From assembly GCF_030269925.1 (NCBI RefSeq), contig NC_085121.1:11921501-11985500 (forward strand): a stretch of 64,000 nt of DNA, in the 5' to 3' direction. Shown here piece after piece: positions 33,711 to 45,800 of the stretch; within the stretch, counting starts at the first letter, position 1, and every line of letters begins with the position of its first letter. The position numbers and the translations under genes are program-made. The notes below the pieces were generated by a model. That model had not been told where the DNA came from. It did no database searches and was given only the letters and a program-made list of their open reading frames with translations. This stretch comes from Bombyx mori. Taxonomy: Eukaryota > Arthropoda > Insecta > Lepidoptera > Bombycidae.

Positions 33711-35120
33711 TCAAGGATCAATAGCGTATTATATTATTATAAGTGTATGTTTCTCACTAAATATGGAACGTCAATCGAATGTCTATTATAAATTAAATGT
33801 AAAAAATAAACTAAATTAAATTAAAATGTCGTAAATTATTAAACGTCTCAAAGATCATTCAAGTTAATAAACCACCTTACGCGAAATTTGTATATAAAAA
33901 GTTTTTTTAAATCGTTACATAAAAAAAAAAGATATTAACGTAATACATACGCGTTGTGTCAAGAATTTTTGCACGTTTGTAATATTAAAAAGGTCGTGAA
34001 CTCGTGAACTTAGACAAACGGAATTTGCAGACTTAATGATATGTAGATAGACTATTTTATTATATATTTTAGCAAAATTCCATTTCGGAATACATTACAT
34101 TTAATATTAGTATCAGAAATTATTATTTTCGTTTTGCAACATCCTTTATTTTGATTCCCTTTTTGCCATAACGGCAAAACATGTCTAAGCTAGGTACTTA
34201 TAATAAAAACAATTTGTGTAAATAGCCATTAAATATGTAAATAAATTAGACGATGGTACAATATTACCTAAATATTTTATTTCACAGCAATGATTTATTT
34301 TTTCAACACATTGAAGTCATTTTATTATTTTTAATCGAATTAGGTAGATATTTTAGGCGTGTCCTGTTTTTTGTTTTGATTTTCTAATATAATGTAAGTA
34401 ATGGGGATTTTAGTTCAAATTAACTTAATAACGCATTACCGAAAATAAAAATTTTCCAGATATTTTAAATAATGTTTTTTCTGAACCAATAAAATTAATT
34501 GTTAATTTATACTGTTTGCATTCTTTGTAATTTTGCGATCGATCAAAATCATAATTTGTTGTATGGCAATTAAAATCAAATTCCAAATACGGTATGACTT
34601 TTAAAAATAACCTAAATAAATCTATTGCCTAAAATGTAAGTATATGAATATCCTTCGATGGAAGGTGAAAGTCGTTTGTCATTCCTTAGTGACGATGACA
34701 ATTCGATTTTGACTTTCCATGGATGATCCGGGACCGGTCCTGTACTCTTGGAGTAGAAAGCGACCTTGCCTCCTCAAAGGAGTTCATTCATCCCACGACC
34801 CAAGACCCTTGGAGCTATGGTCGAAGTTTGTAATCTTATATGACAGATTTATTTATCTAATTAACATGAGAATCAGGTTTTGAACATAATTTCCTTGATT
34901 TTATGATTTGCTTTTGTTTTTCACACATTTCTATTTTCGTTCACAATGATTTTTTGTAATTGATTGACAATTTTTTGTACAGAAATATATGAAAATTGGG
35001 TGAAGTTTGAAAATTCATCTTTTACCATGAAAAAACTAAAAATAAAAAAAAAATTGGATGTTCTTCTGTGACATTTAAATTTAAATTTAATTCTTTTTCT
35101 AATTTAAGATTACGACTTAC

Positions 35121-35190
35121 CGCGTTGTGTGCAAGATCCGGGCTTCCGTCACAAACTGATGCGGCCGGTCTGCAAGCACTTCATTTTATA
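35121..35190 (-). promoter_or_regulatory. Candidate TATA/Inr promoter and leader exon, probably for the C-type lectin gene
   Basis: On the minus strand, TATAAAA starts at 35190 and an arthropod-type initiator TCAGTT has its A at 35157, a spacing of 33 bp, within the normal range. The strong donor GCG|GTAAGT follows at 35120, defining a 37-nt exon with no ATG. The next good acceptor on this strand that precedes a start codon is TTTTACAG at 28563, three bases before the lectin ATG. This fits a non-coding first exon with a 6.5-kb intron. The link to the lectin gene is inference from position. Confidence 0.45.
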
Positions 35191-36424
35191 GTCAGGAAAC
35201 ACCGCGTGTGTACGATCAGATGCGCACCCTTGTGACGGCATAGGGTGTTCGTAATATTTCTAGAAACTACTTTTATTTTGAAATCATATTTTAATGCACC
35301 AAATAAAACCAATAACCAAAGAAATAAGTGAATTTTCATAATAATATTGACTAGCGTTTGTTCATGTCCATAATGTTGGATTATTGATGATTTTTGGAGA
35401 AGCATTTTATTTAACTATAATTTGCCGATGTAGCCGGACCGTTTTCAAAGATATAAAGTCAACTGGAGTTCATAGAATTTCTAGTCAAAGCACATTCTGA
35501 AGTGACGAATTTGCGAGATTGCCAAAGGGCCCGTCCAACAAAATGCACGTGACTAACCCGGACCCAAGTAGGTATATTTTCCAAGAAACAACTTTCTTTA
35601 CATTTATAGGTATATTTGTAGTTTACATAATCGTTAAAGAATTTAAACATGGCTCTGTAAATAATTTTTATTAATTGAAATTATGCGGTTGCCAGAGCCC
35701 GCGGACACCACCTTACTTGCTTACTTAGTGAAGTGCTATGTATTGTTTATGTATATAATTATATTTTTATATATATAATTACTATATCCTTTAGTTCTTT
35801 CATTTGGCTTATACCTGCAGCCCCTACTTGTTCTGTTGAAACTGAAAACGCCTTCAGGTCACCAGTAACCCTTTCTTCCCAAAAAAAAATAATCACCAAA
35901 ACGACATGAAGTTAGGATCATTCTACTAAGAAGTACGATAGTTATTTTGCGCATTACGTAGTAATACGCATGGATGAAGAGAAAGTAATATTCAATAATA
36001 GCTCAACTTAATTATTCTTGGTTGTAAATCGTTATTATGAGATATCACGGGTAGGCTCTACAGTAGTCTACAGTTTTGCCTATTTCGGCGGCGGAGTATA
36101 CTTTGCGTTCCGCTTTAAATACAAGACTTCGACCTAATTTTGCAAGGTGCGTCACGTTGGACCACTGCCTACCACACAGCATTAGGGGTCTAAACATATA
36201 AAGTCATCTATGCATATCCGTCGTTTATCTGAGTGTTATTTTGTGGATTCAGTATATGCCGTAAAGTCATAAAGTCAGTCAGTATAAAGTAGTAGATTAG
36301 GGATAGGCAGGGATTCACTAATGACACAAAGTAAAATTTGGAGCCAAAGATTTTTTTGTATAAGGACGTGAATATTTGATAATTCTTAAATTGCATAAAT
36401 GACACCTATTGGCTCATCATACCC

Positions 36425-36768
36425 GATCTCATGGACCGAATGGTAAACAGTCGATGTCGCCCTGACCACGTCATCACGGATCCTCCCGATACATTAACGG
36501 TGCTTTTAGGTACTTCAAGCATCGGTCACGGTCCTCCCCGAACCCGTCGCTTGCGACGATGGGCTCGACGAGTAAATTAACCCATAGACACAGACCACTG
36601 AGTTTCTGGCCGGATCTTCTCAGTGGGTCGCGTTTCCGATCAGGTGGTAGATTCCTGCTCTTGCTAGGGCCAGCAACACTCCCGACTTAAGCCCCGTGAG
36701 CTCTCCGACTAGCTCGGTGAATCTAGAATAACCCTTAGAGGTTACTAGAATAGGTAGGAAAAAAAAAT
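36425..36768 (+). mobile_element. Jockey-like LINE 3' end with poly(A)
   Basis: ATGGTAAACAGTCGATGTCG to GGTAGG-poly(A), diverged from the other copies. Confidence 0.65.
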
Positions 36769-37547
36769 TGACTCTTATTTATACCTACGGTATTAATCAA
36801 AATATAAAAAAAAAAACAATAAAAAAATTCGAGGTTCGAAGACATTATAACGGTGTTTCTGGACTTGTTTTTATAAAATAGGTTTTCCCATACTATTTAC
36901 TGTAGATTACATCAACACAAACCACAATAAAGCAACAACGGAATAACTGATAAAACCGGATATATCTTGGTTTTTTATGTATATTTTTTCTACCTAATCG
37001 TTGGAGCTTAAAGAGCTATTTCAGCTACTTTTGGATGGATAGGTAAACTCATGAGACTAAGCCTGATAGAACTTACTGACTTTTGGTGACCGATGCTTGG
37101 AGAGTTTTTTATGGATCCTTGGAATAGGCGTCGGCACTCAACTGAGATTCCCCTGGCATATTTTATACTAAAATTACAAATGACAGTTAAATTTGAGACT
37201 ATATAGAAAGAGACCAACGCTAATCAATAGAGCAGAATTCAAATAAGAAATATTTAATAAACATTATGTATATTATGTATTTACCCTTCACTTTTATTTG
37301 ACCCCTTTTGAAAATATTATCTATTTAATTTGAAGTCGAAATAAAATTTATGCTCATGAAAATAATTGTTTACATAAATAATAATAAATGTATGCGTATA
37401 ATTTTTTTAAGTATTTAAGGGATTTTATGCGTGTATTTGGAAATGTTCGTTTATAATACTTATTTTAAAGGAACTCTTCTACATGCTTCGTATTGACGTC
37501 GTTGGAAAAACGTAGTATAAGTATACCCGTTGATATTTTAACATATA

Positions 37548-38218
37548 CAGTCAAACCTGGATAAGCGAGAACTGGATAAGTGAGAAAACTCTATAAGTGA
37601 GAGTAATAGCCAGGACCCGTCATTTTAAGCTCCCAAAACCTCTATTAGCGAGAAACAGAAACCTGTGTTAGAGAGAGTCATTTTTCCCTCATGGACCTCC
37701 GTAAGTGAGACTGCTACTTATCTATACCTTTATAAGCGAGAGTCGAGCTTTATTTATTTATATTATTAGGAAGAACAAAGGATAAAAAAAAATACCAATT
37801 TAACATCTGCTATTTTATGACTCATTCTTAACTTTCGTGGAACTTCCTACCATTGTTTTTGTATTTTTTTCTCGTCAATATTGAACCTATTCTATTTCGT
37901 GGAACTAAATAACATTGTTATTTTATCGCATTCTTTTCGACTGGACACGTGTGCCTGTGTACCGTCCTGTTTGTCGGCCTTACTCAGTTTATCGTTAATC
38001 AATTGCGAAGGAAAGTTCTGTTCTGCATCATGTCAAAACGGAAAATTAAAGTACTGTCATTAAGTGATAAACTTAAAATAGTGAATGCGTTTGAATCCGG
38101 AAAATCGCGAAATGAAATTCAGAGGAAGCATTAGCGAGAAACTCGGGTTAGTGAGAAACCTCTATAAGCGAGAATGAGATTGTGCTCCCTTGAACTCTCG
38201 CTTATCCAGGTTTGACTG
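37548..38218 (+). mobile_element. 671-bp pogo/Tigger-type DNA transposon, internally deleted
   Basis: Perfect 23-bp terminal inverted repeats beginning CAGTCAAACCTGGATAAGCG, flanked by TA duplications (37546-37547 and 38219-38220). Near both ends the motif TATAAG[C/T]GAGA recurs many times as subterminal repeats. An ATG at 38030 opens a frame reading MSKRKIKVLSLSDKLKIVNA and continuing to a stop at 38134. This resembles the N-terminal helix-turn-helix of Tigger/CENP-B-type transposases; the catalytic DDE part is missing. Non-autonomous. Confidence 0.85.
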
Positions 38219-40734
38219 TATCTAATAATTTTAAAATCTATATACAAAGTCGATGTGTGGATCGTTCGTATATATCGTTCCCTACGGCTGTACAGATTAC
38301 GATGAAATTTTCAGGAAATCTTTGGATTGGCCTAATGGCGGATCCTGTGAAGTTTGCTAGCGATCGGATCAAAATCGAATGAAAGATAAAATGAAAAATA
38401 TGAATTGGAGCTTCTTGACACACCGCGGATCTCGGTATAAACTAAATTGTAATGTTAAATTCGGTCATTAAAAATAAAAATGGGAATAAAATTGAATGCC
38501 ATTTTTCTTTCTTGTATCGACTAGTGAATGAGCTCACGGTCCACCTGGTGATAAGTGGATATCGGGCCCATAAACAACATATCGTGATAGTCAGAGGGCA
38601 AGATGTGAAACTAGCCGCTCTTATTTCTTACTACCTATTTCTGTCCCAAAACAATCAATTGTTCCGGTGTAAGGGGTATGATAAACCTAATCCAATACTT
38701 TTGAGACTTCTTCAACCACTTATCGTAGACAGTGACGCTCATTTTATGAAGTCTTCGAGTTTCACTAGTAGCTTAGCAGCCGATAACGTACGAACTCATT
38801 TGCTCCACTTTTTTATAAGGTTCTACTTTTTCGTATCCCCTACTCATTGGTATTCCGTTGAAATTAGGTAGAGGTTCTTTTATATTTTTATTTAGTTTCA
38901 AACATAAGCGTATATGGGTTAATTATCTTTCGCCGGAAACCATGCTAATAATAAAGCAGGATTTTTCGTAAACAAGAAGAACACAATCTATTAAAAACTA
39001 GCGCTCCACTTCGACGATTGCTGTATCTTTAAAATACATCAATTCTTCGATATTACTCGTGTGGTTTCTATCTCCTGAATTGCCAACGACACCTGCCCCG
39101 ATTTTCAAACAATCAGATCACGATCTACAGACAAACAAATATTTATTTTCTTTATTAGTTGTGGGACTACGGCATACATAGCCCATTTTAATCAACAGTT
39201 CTCAGAATGAGGAAAAACAGAAAAACACAAAAATCGGCAAATGGCACACAAATTAAATACTAGTCCATTGTATGAAAAGCTTTATATAAATTACTTAATC
39301 TTATAAAATAAATTCATAAATAAATACATACAACTATTCTGTCGTTAATTTGTATTAATAAAGACTATATCATGCTATGATGTGAACCCGGAAACAATAA
39401 TGATCATGATAACTTATATTTATTATTGATTTTACATACATAAATTACTATATGTGTTCGTTCGGATCCGCAAGTCCAGAAATGCAGTCGCGGATCAAAA
39501 ATGTCGTTTTCGTTTTGTAGGTATTAAGACGCGAAAATTTAAAATGTGATGTTTTTATATTTTAGTATTTGAACATTAATAAATTTTAGTGTAAATCTTT
39601 ATAATGATAGCATGCAAATCGTAGAACCAAAAACGAATAAAGTATAAGAGGTACCAATAGAAGAAATAAAAAAGTTCCTCCACATGGCATTTTAACATGG
39701 TGATGTAATCCAAGGAAGGTGGGTCTCTATGCCCTGTGATAAGAGCACATGCTGAGTCGATTTCATATAATGTGGGATAAGGGTAAGAAGAAGAAGGTCA
39801 AACCAAAATTATTTTAGGACGTTCAGCTACGGAGCCACGGAACAGTGCATAGACCACGCACTGGCTTTTGGTGTTCTTCACCGGTGCAATAGGCTTTTTT
39901 CCAGTATTATTATCACGAAGCAATATATAGATTTCAATATCTAATTAGGTAATTGAAAAAAATTCAAGGCAAATTACCTTGCTCAATATTTTTACGGTAA
40001 ATATTAGCATTTTATCATTGAGCATGTCAATTATATTTGCACAATTAACACAAAATAAACATCCGAGGCGGTCTTCTTTTTGATTAATTATTGTTTTTTC
40101 CTTTAGGATAGCCATACACCTATTACCTAAATTAATTGCAATGAACAATTGGTTTATCATGGTTCCATATGTAGGTAGTTGCTAGTCTTGTTCATTGAGA
40201 GTTATGCCATAAGTTATTTATCACAAGAACTATTGACAATGACTTATAGACAGTCTTACGAGATGACCATTTTGGGCGTCTTGTCCTTTAGGCCTTGACG
40301 TCTTTAAATGTCCATATAATATTTAGAGAACGCTGTGCTCCATTCTCCAGTGCCTTCCTTGGTCGTCTCTTACGAGACCAACCGAGAAAGTTGGGTTATG
40401 CGACGATAACACACAATTAAACACCGTGAATGTTTTCGGTAACGATAATTATAATAGCTCCGACTCCGGTTGCCTATTACGGAAAATGTGGTTGTGATAT
40501 ATATACCTAGTTTCGAAGCGGTGACCCTAAAATTATAAGTTGCCCTTGTACCGACGAGCCACGAATAGATTTCTTGCATCACTATGCGACAGGTTTTGAA
40601 TGTTTAGGGAAACGTTATTGTGAGGGTGACGTACGACCGACGGAAGACCTTTCACCTAGTGGTGTCTTTGATCACAAACGGTCTCGTCAATGCAGGTTCA
40701 GAGTACAGTAATGTTACCTGTGATTATATTATTT

Positions 40735-41047
40735 GGCATGGTAAACCGTCGACGTCCACCATTAACGGTGCTTTTAGGCACCACAAGCACCGGTCACCGT
40801 CTTCGTCGAACCCGTCGCTTGCGACGAAGGGCTCGACGAGCGAATTAACCCATAGCCCACTGAGTTTCTCGCCGGATCTTCTCAGTGGGTCGCGTTTCCG
40901 ATCCGGTGGTAGATTCTGCGAAGCACTGCTCTTTCTAGGGTCAGTGTTAGCAACTCTCCGGTTTGAGCCCCGTGAGCTCACCTACAAACGTTAGGGTGAA
41001 GCTGAAATAGCCTCTCAAGGCTATCAGCATAGGTAGGGAAAAAAAAA
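40735..41047 (+). mobile_element. Jockey-like LINE 3' end with poly(A)
   Basis: Carries a short deletion in the C-terminal codons relative to other copies; ends GGTAGG-poly(A). Confidence 0.65.
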
Positions 41048-41382
41048 CCTTTAGTTAAGGAAGCTGTAATAACTAGGTTGATCAAATAAATCTCAATCCA
41101 CAATAGGTCTTCATAACCAATTTTAGTAGAAATATGTATGTTTATGAATTTTTTAATTCAAATCGAAACTAGATCAGCTTACGTCCACATAATGGTTTAC
41201 CATTGCTGTCGCTCAACTCCTCGGCTTTAGGAGTTTCTATCACCAGCTATATGCTCTTATAAAACATCTTTTGAAAATGGACATGTCATAGTGCTCTAAA
41301 AACCCTGACTAGGGGAGTTTATTCCCGAGGTTTTAATATACCTCACGATAAAAATGATTACCGTTAGGAGGTATACAACAAA

Positions 41383-41730
41383 GGGAAGATAATCCACCGA
41401 GCGGATGATATTGCTCGGTAGACAGACGTTCCAAATGTTGTTATTCGTAATTTGTATTTAAGCAAGCTTAAAATGTCGTAAGCGAGATTCAGGCATCTGT
41501 CAAATATCTTGTGTTGTATGATGGCTACCCGCCACATCATCCCCCTCCGAGATCGGACAACAACGGAGGGAAGATCTTCCACCGAGCAGGTGTAATTGCT
41601 CGATGGACCGACTGTTCGGAACTTGTTTATGTATGCAAGCTTATCTTGAAAATGTTGTAAGTGAGATTCAGACATGTCATAATATATCTTGTGTTGTATG
41701 ATGGCTACTCGCCGCACCGTAACCACATTG
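41383..41730 (+). repeat. Tandem pair of a ~190-bp repeat
   Basis: Units at about 41383-41571 and 41572-41730 share CCACCGAGC, ATTGCTCG[G/A]T, GAGATTCAG[G/A]CAT and TCTTGTGTTGTATGATGGCT. A reverse copy is at 1812-1985. Confidence 0.7.
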
Positions 41731-42844
41731 TGGATCACTTCAATATTTCTAGAGCATAACAGTTCTATAGAGTTGTAAGAGTGGTGTGATACATTCTTCT
41801 CACACAATTCCTCCCTCCCCGTGCGATAATACATTATTATTGTGAAGCAATAATATTGCCAATAGCACAGTACATATTATTATGCCTTAGAGTAGGTGGT
41901 GACATTGATGTATCTCTAGTAATTATTTCATGGTAGGTCGGTATTAGGTTCGTACACCCATCCAAAGCAATAAAGGTATAAAAAAGACATTTCAGTATTT
42001 CATACACAAAACACAGTACAACGCGTGTTTAATATTTTTTTACAATTTTACAGTGGTTTTAATTTATAGGGTTGAAGTATATTTTGCAGAAGTCTTATGT
42101 TACAACGGCTCTTTCGTGAATGGATAATCTTCTACAAGTACGTATGTACCGTACTACTAAAATTTTCCTTAATTATATTTTTAAAATGCATATTTTCTTC
42201 TTTTATATCGGACAGGTGTTTCGTAGAACGAACTAAATTTAAATAACGTTGTACTAAAATTAGTAATTACTTTTTGTTGCAAATAGATGTCGCAATAAAT
42301 GCATCATAGCATTTATTTGTTTAATAGTGAAACTAGTTAATAGTCCTTGTTTTTAATAAGGCACAGCTGACTATTAAAATGTTAATTAAATAGAACACAA
42401 GACGATTTGTAAACATCAATTAATTTATCAATTATTTTAAAAAGATTGAAAAATATTAAATTGTGGCAGCCTATACTGTTCTAACTCTTAGCTCCTTAAA
42501 AGTTTAGCCCAAAAACGGTACGAGCTAATTATGAGCATAAAGCTTTCACTGAGAAGTATAAAAAAAATAGCAAATGCATAAACAGTTATCATGAAAATAA
42601 AATAAAATATAAAAAATATAAAAAAATAATAAATTAATAAAGTAAATTAACAAAAATATCTTTAGTACAATTGGCTGTATGAAGTAATAGCGTTTGTGTT
42701 GAATTAAGTGATGATCTTTCACCGTTGACAAGAAATTCACTCGTCAAATTGTCAACGTCAAAAATGACGTCAAAGTTTTCAGAAGACGAGAAGTTTTAGA
42801 GATTTTGTAGTTATTTTTAATTAAAATACATACCAATCAAAAAA

Positions 42845-45800
42845 ATGTTTTGTTGTTTAAAGAGTTGTATGAATGGGTTCACACTTACACCTAGCGTACC
42901 GGTTAGAATCAAAGAAAATCCAGTACAATTAGATACTTTACATATGGGTGAGTACTACTTATAGATTAACTTTGTTCTGCGTTTGTATTGTTTTCTTTTT
43001 GAGTAACTAAAATAAACAGATACTAGTAAAAACTTTATGATATACCATCAAACCATAGTTAGTATGGGACAAGAGCCGAATCGATAGTGTGCAATAAGCA
43101 TGCTGATATGGAGAATATGAAAAGAGATATTGAATAGAATAAAAAATAAAAATGAAATAAAATAAAACATACGAAAAATTCAGAAAATGTATACTCTGTT
43201 TAACTAATTTTCAGTTTAATCTGAAAAAATACAGACTAACCAGTGTTTTTTTTCCTCAGGAAATGAAATGGTGATAATAAAAGGCGGTCAGAGGGTTTGT
43301 GGGTCGGGCTGTGCTCTTGGCAACACCCCTCTGTTACAGAATAAAGCTTATTTCGAAGTAAAGCTTCAGCAGGGAGGTGTATGGGCTGTGGGCCTTGTTA
43401 CTAGGGAAACAGATCTTAATAGAGTTCATGGTAAGGAAAAACTGACAAAGTCATAGCATGATTTTCACAATGTTCGCATCATTTTCATAATTGGGTCTAA
43501 AATGTTAAGGATAAATGTGGGATCTGCACATTGAACAAAGTGGCAATATTTTATATTTTCATTAATAGTTAAAACTAAGTTTTGTTTGTTTGTTTATTGG
43601 TTTATCCCTCATAGTACTGGGAATATTAGGTAGTGGCCTGATGACTACAAAGGCTAGGAGCCAACTGTGATTTATTTATTTTATTTATTTATTTCCTTGA
43701 CTTTTTTGTTGTGACTCACATTTTCTAAAGGACAATGCCCAAAAGTGGGCCAACTTTATGTCAAAACTATTTGTACTTGAAAAACTATGCCTTATTTTTT
43801 CACGTTGTTTAGTTTATGTATCAACATTTCTTTCAACCTGGCATTGTTTTCCAAAAAAAATAAATTACTTATTTGATAATATCCCAAAACTATCCATGCT
43901 ATAGTTTTTAAATTCGCCAATAGGCAAAGGGCTTAGCCCATACAGCCTTATAGCAAACCTATATGCTGTCAAACGAAAGATTTGTTTGTGACTTGAACAA
44001 CAAATTAAAAAAAAATAGCTAATGCTTATAATTAACAGCCTTCTTAGTTTATTTTTGTTCAATTCAATATTTATATATTGTAATAATAATTATTACTTAA
44101 AACCATGAATTATTTAATATTTTTAGATATTAATGATTCCATTAGTAAAAATATAAATGGCCTACCATTACACTATTCTTATTATATATGATCAGAGAGT
44201 TTTGACAGCAACCCGAGTGAAGCGTCACTTGAGTTTTTATTTTAATGTTTTTTTAATAGTTTATTGTGTAATTTGTATTATTTGTATTTGTAATATTGTG
44301 TATAAAAGGTCTGCGTAAACTCATGCTCAGTCAATGTGGTATTCGTCGAGTTGACGTCAAAACTCCCAAAAAGCAATAAAAAGAGATACACCGGCTTTTT
44401 ATTGACATAAAAAATATATAACTTCGACAAACTAGGCTTTATAGGCTGCGCTCTTTGCCTGCTTATTGGTGAATTTAAAAACAACAACAACAATATCGTT
44501 GCCAGCTTCCGGATTTTCATTTTATTTTATTATTATTATGAGGATATAATAATAATAAAATGTACGTAAGGGCTTATTTCTAGCAACATTCACCACAATT
44601 AAATTTTAATTAAAAAATTATGGCACTCAGTTTTGGGATGTTATCAAATAAGTAATTTATTTTTATGTAAAACAATGCCAGGTTGAAAGAAATGTTGATA
44701 CATAAACTACACAACGTGAAAAAATAAGGCATAGTTTTTCAAGTACAAATAGTTTAGACATAACCTAGAATTTAGACATTAGAATTTAGAATTTAGATGT
44801 TAGAATTTAGACATAACATACCATCGCACCGCCCGCCACCGGAGTAGAGTTCATCCATACTAGCTGGAGCCACTGCGGTCATCCACAGTGCGTTTCCAGA
44901 GGTCTTTTTTGCCACGTACCATTCGGCTATGGAATGAGCTCCCCTCCACGGTGTTTCCCGAGCGCTATGACATGTCCTTCTTCAAACGAGGCTTGTGGAG
45001 AGTATTAAGCGGTAGGCAGCGGCTTGGCTCTGCCCCTGGCATTGCTGAAGTCCATGGGCGACGGTAACCACTCACCATCAGGTAGGCCGTATGCTCGTCT
45101 GCCTACAAGGGCAATAAAAAAAAAAAAAAAACATAAAGTTGGCCCACTTTTGGGCATTGTCCTTTTGATTGTATAAGCCTCAACTCCCTCCCGCTAAGCT
45201 TAATGCTTAATACAAATTTTGATCTCCTGTCTGGGTGATTAGGGCATTATGCTATAATGTATATGTGTGTGGGTGAAAAATTTTAAACCATATGGGCCCT
45301 GAGCTTCACATTGAGTAAAAAAATAAGTATTGTCTCTGTACAAGTTTTATGGTCACGTCATAGTAAATTAAGTATTTGTGTTATAATTTTTTTATTTTTA
45401 ACAGTAATAAGAGACTCCTTTTAGTCCAGTTTTATATGTTTTGATGTGTGATCTCGTAGTATGCAATTATTTCATGTATTTAGTATTGGTAGCTAGCTTT
45501 GTGTATCATATTTATACCTACAGCTGAGAAGTTCTCATGAGTGAATTTGAATAAAAGAAATAGTCAGAATATGCAATTGAAATTTAGATTTGATGTCTCT
45601 GGCCTTGTTAACAGTTTGATACTGGGCTGGTTATGAGCCCACTTACCTTAGCGAAACAACAAGATAATTGACTTTTTTCTTAACATTAGTTGACAATTCT
45701 TAGTATCAGTCATTAACAGACACGTCAAATCCTGGAATGGCGTCCTGTTATGACCAATAATTGTTTCCTTAATGATAATAGATTCTGCAGTAGTTCCAAT

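Larger units (their letters stand above)
28837..35120. other. Inferred leader intron of the lectin gene, repeat-rich
   Basis: No coding exon is visible. Contents: a degenerate SINE-like piece near 29165-29380, a MITE (29809-30084), a Bm1 carrying a nested hAT-type MITE (30817-31337), a LINE fragment (32702-32880) and a short repeat near 33460-33710. The 31.4-32.7 and 33.8-35.1 kb stretches show nothing recognisable. Confidence 0.5.
35191..42844. other. Gene-poor spacer upstream of SPRYD7
   Basis: No exon chain found. It contains two LINE fragments (36425-36768, 40735-41047), a pogo-type element (37548-38218), a degenerate Bm1 (38510-38580), and a repeat pair at 41383-41730. The remaining AT-rich stretches (35.2-36.4, 38.9-40.7, 41.97-42.8 kb) show nothing recognisable. 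Confidence 0.6.

Noticed and set aside
38452..38871. 139-residue plus-strand frame
   Set aside because: The middle overlaps a degenerate Bm1 and nothing resembles a known protein; probably chance.
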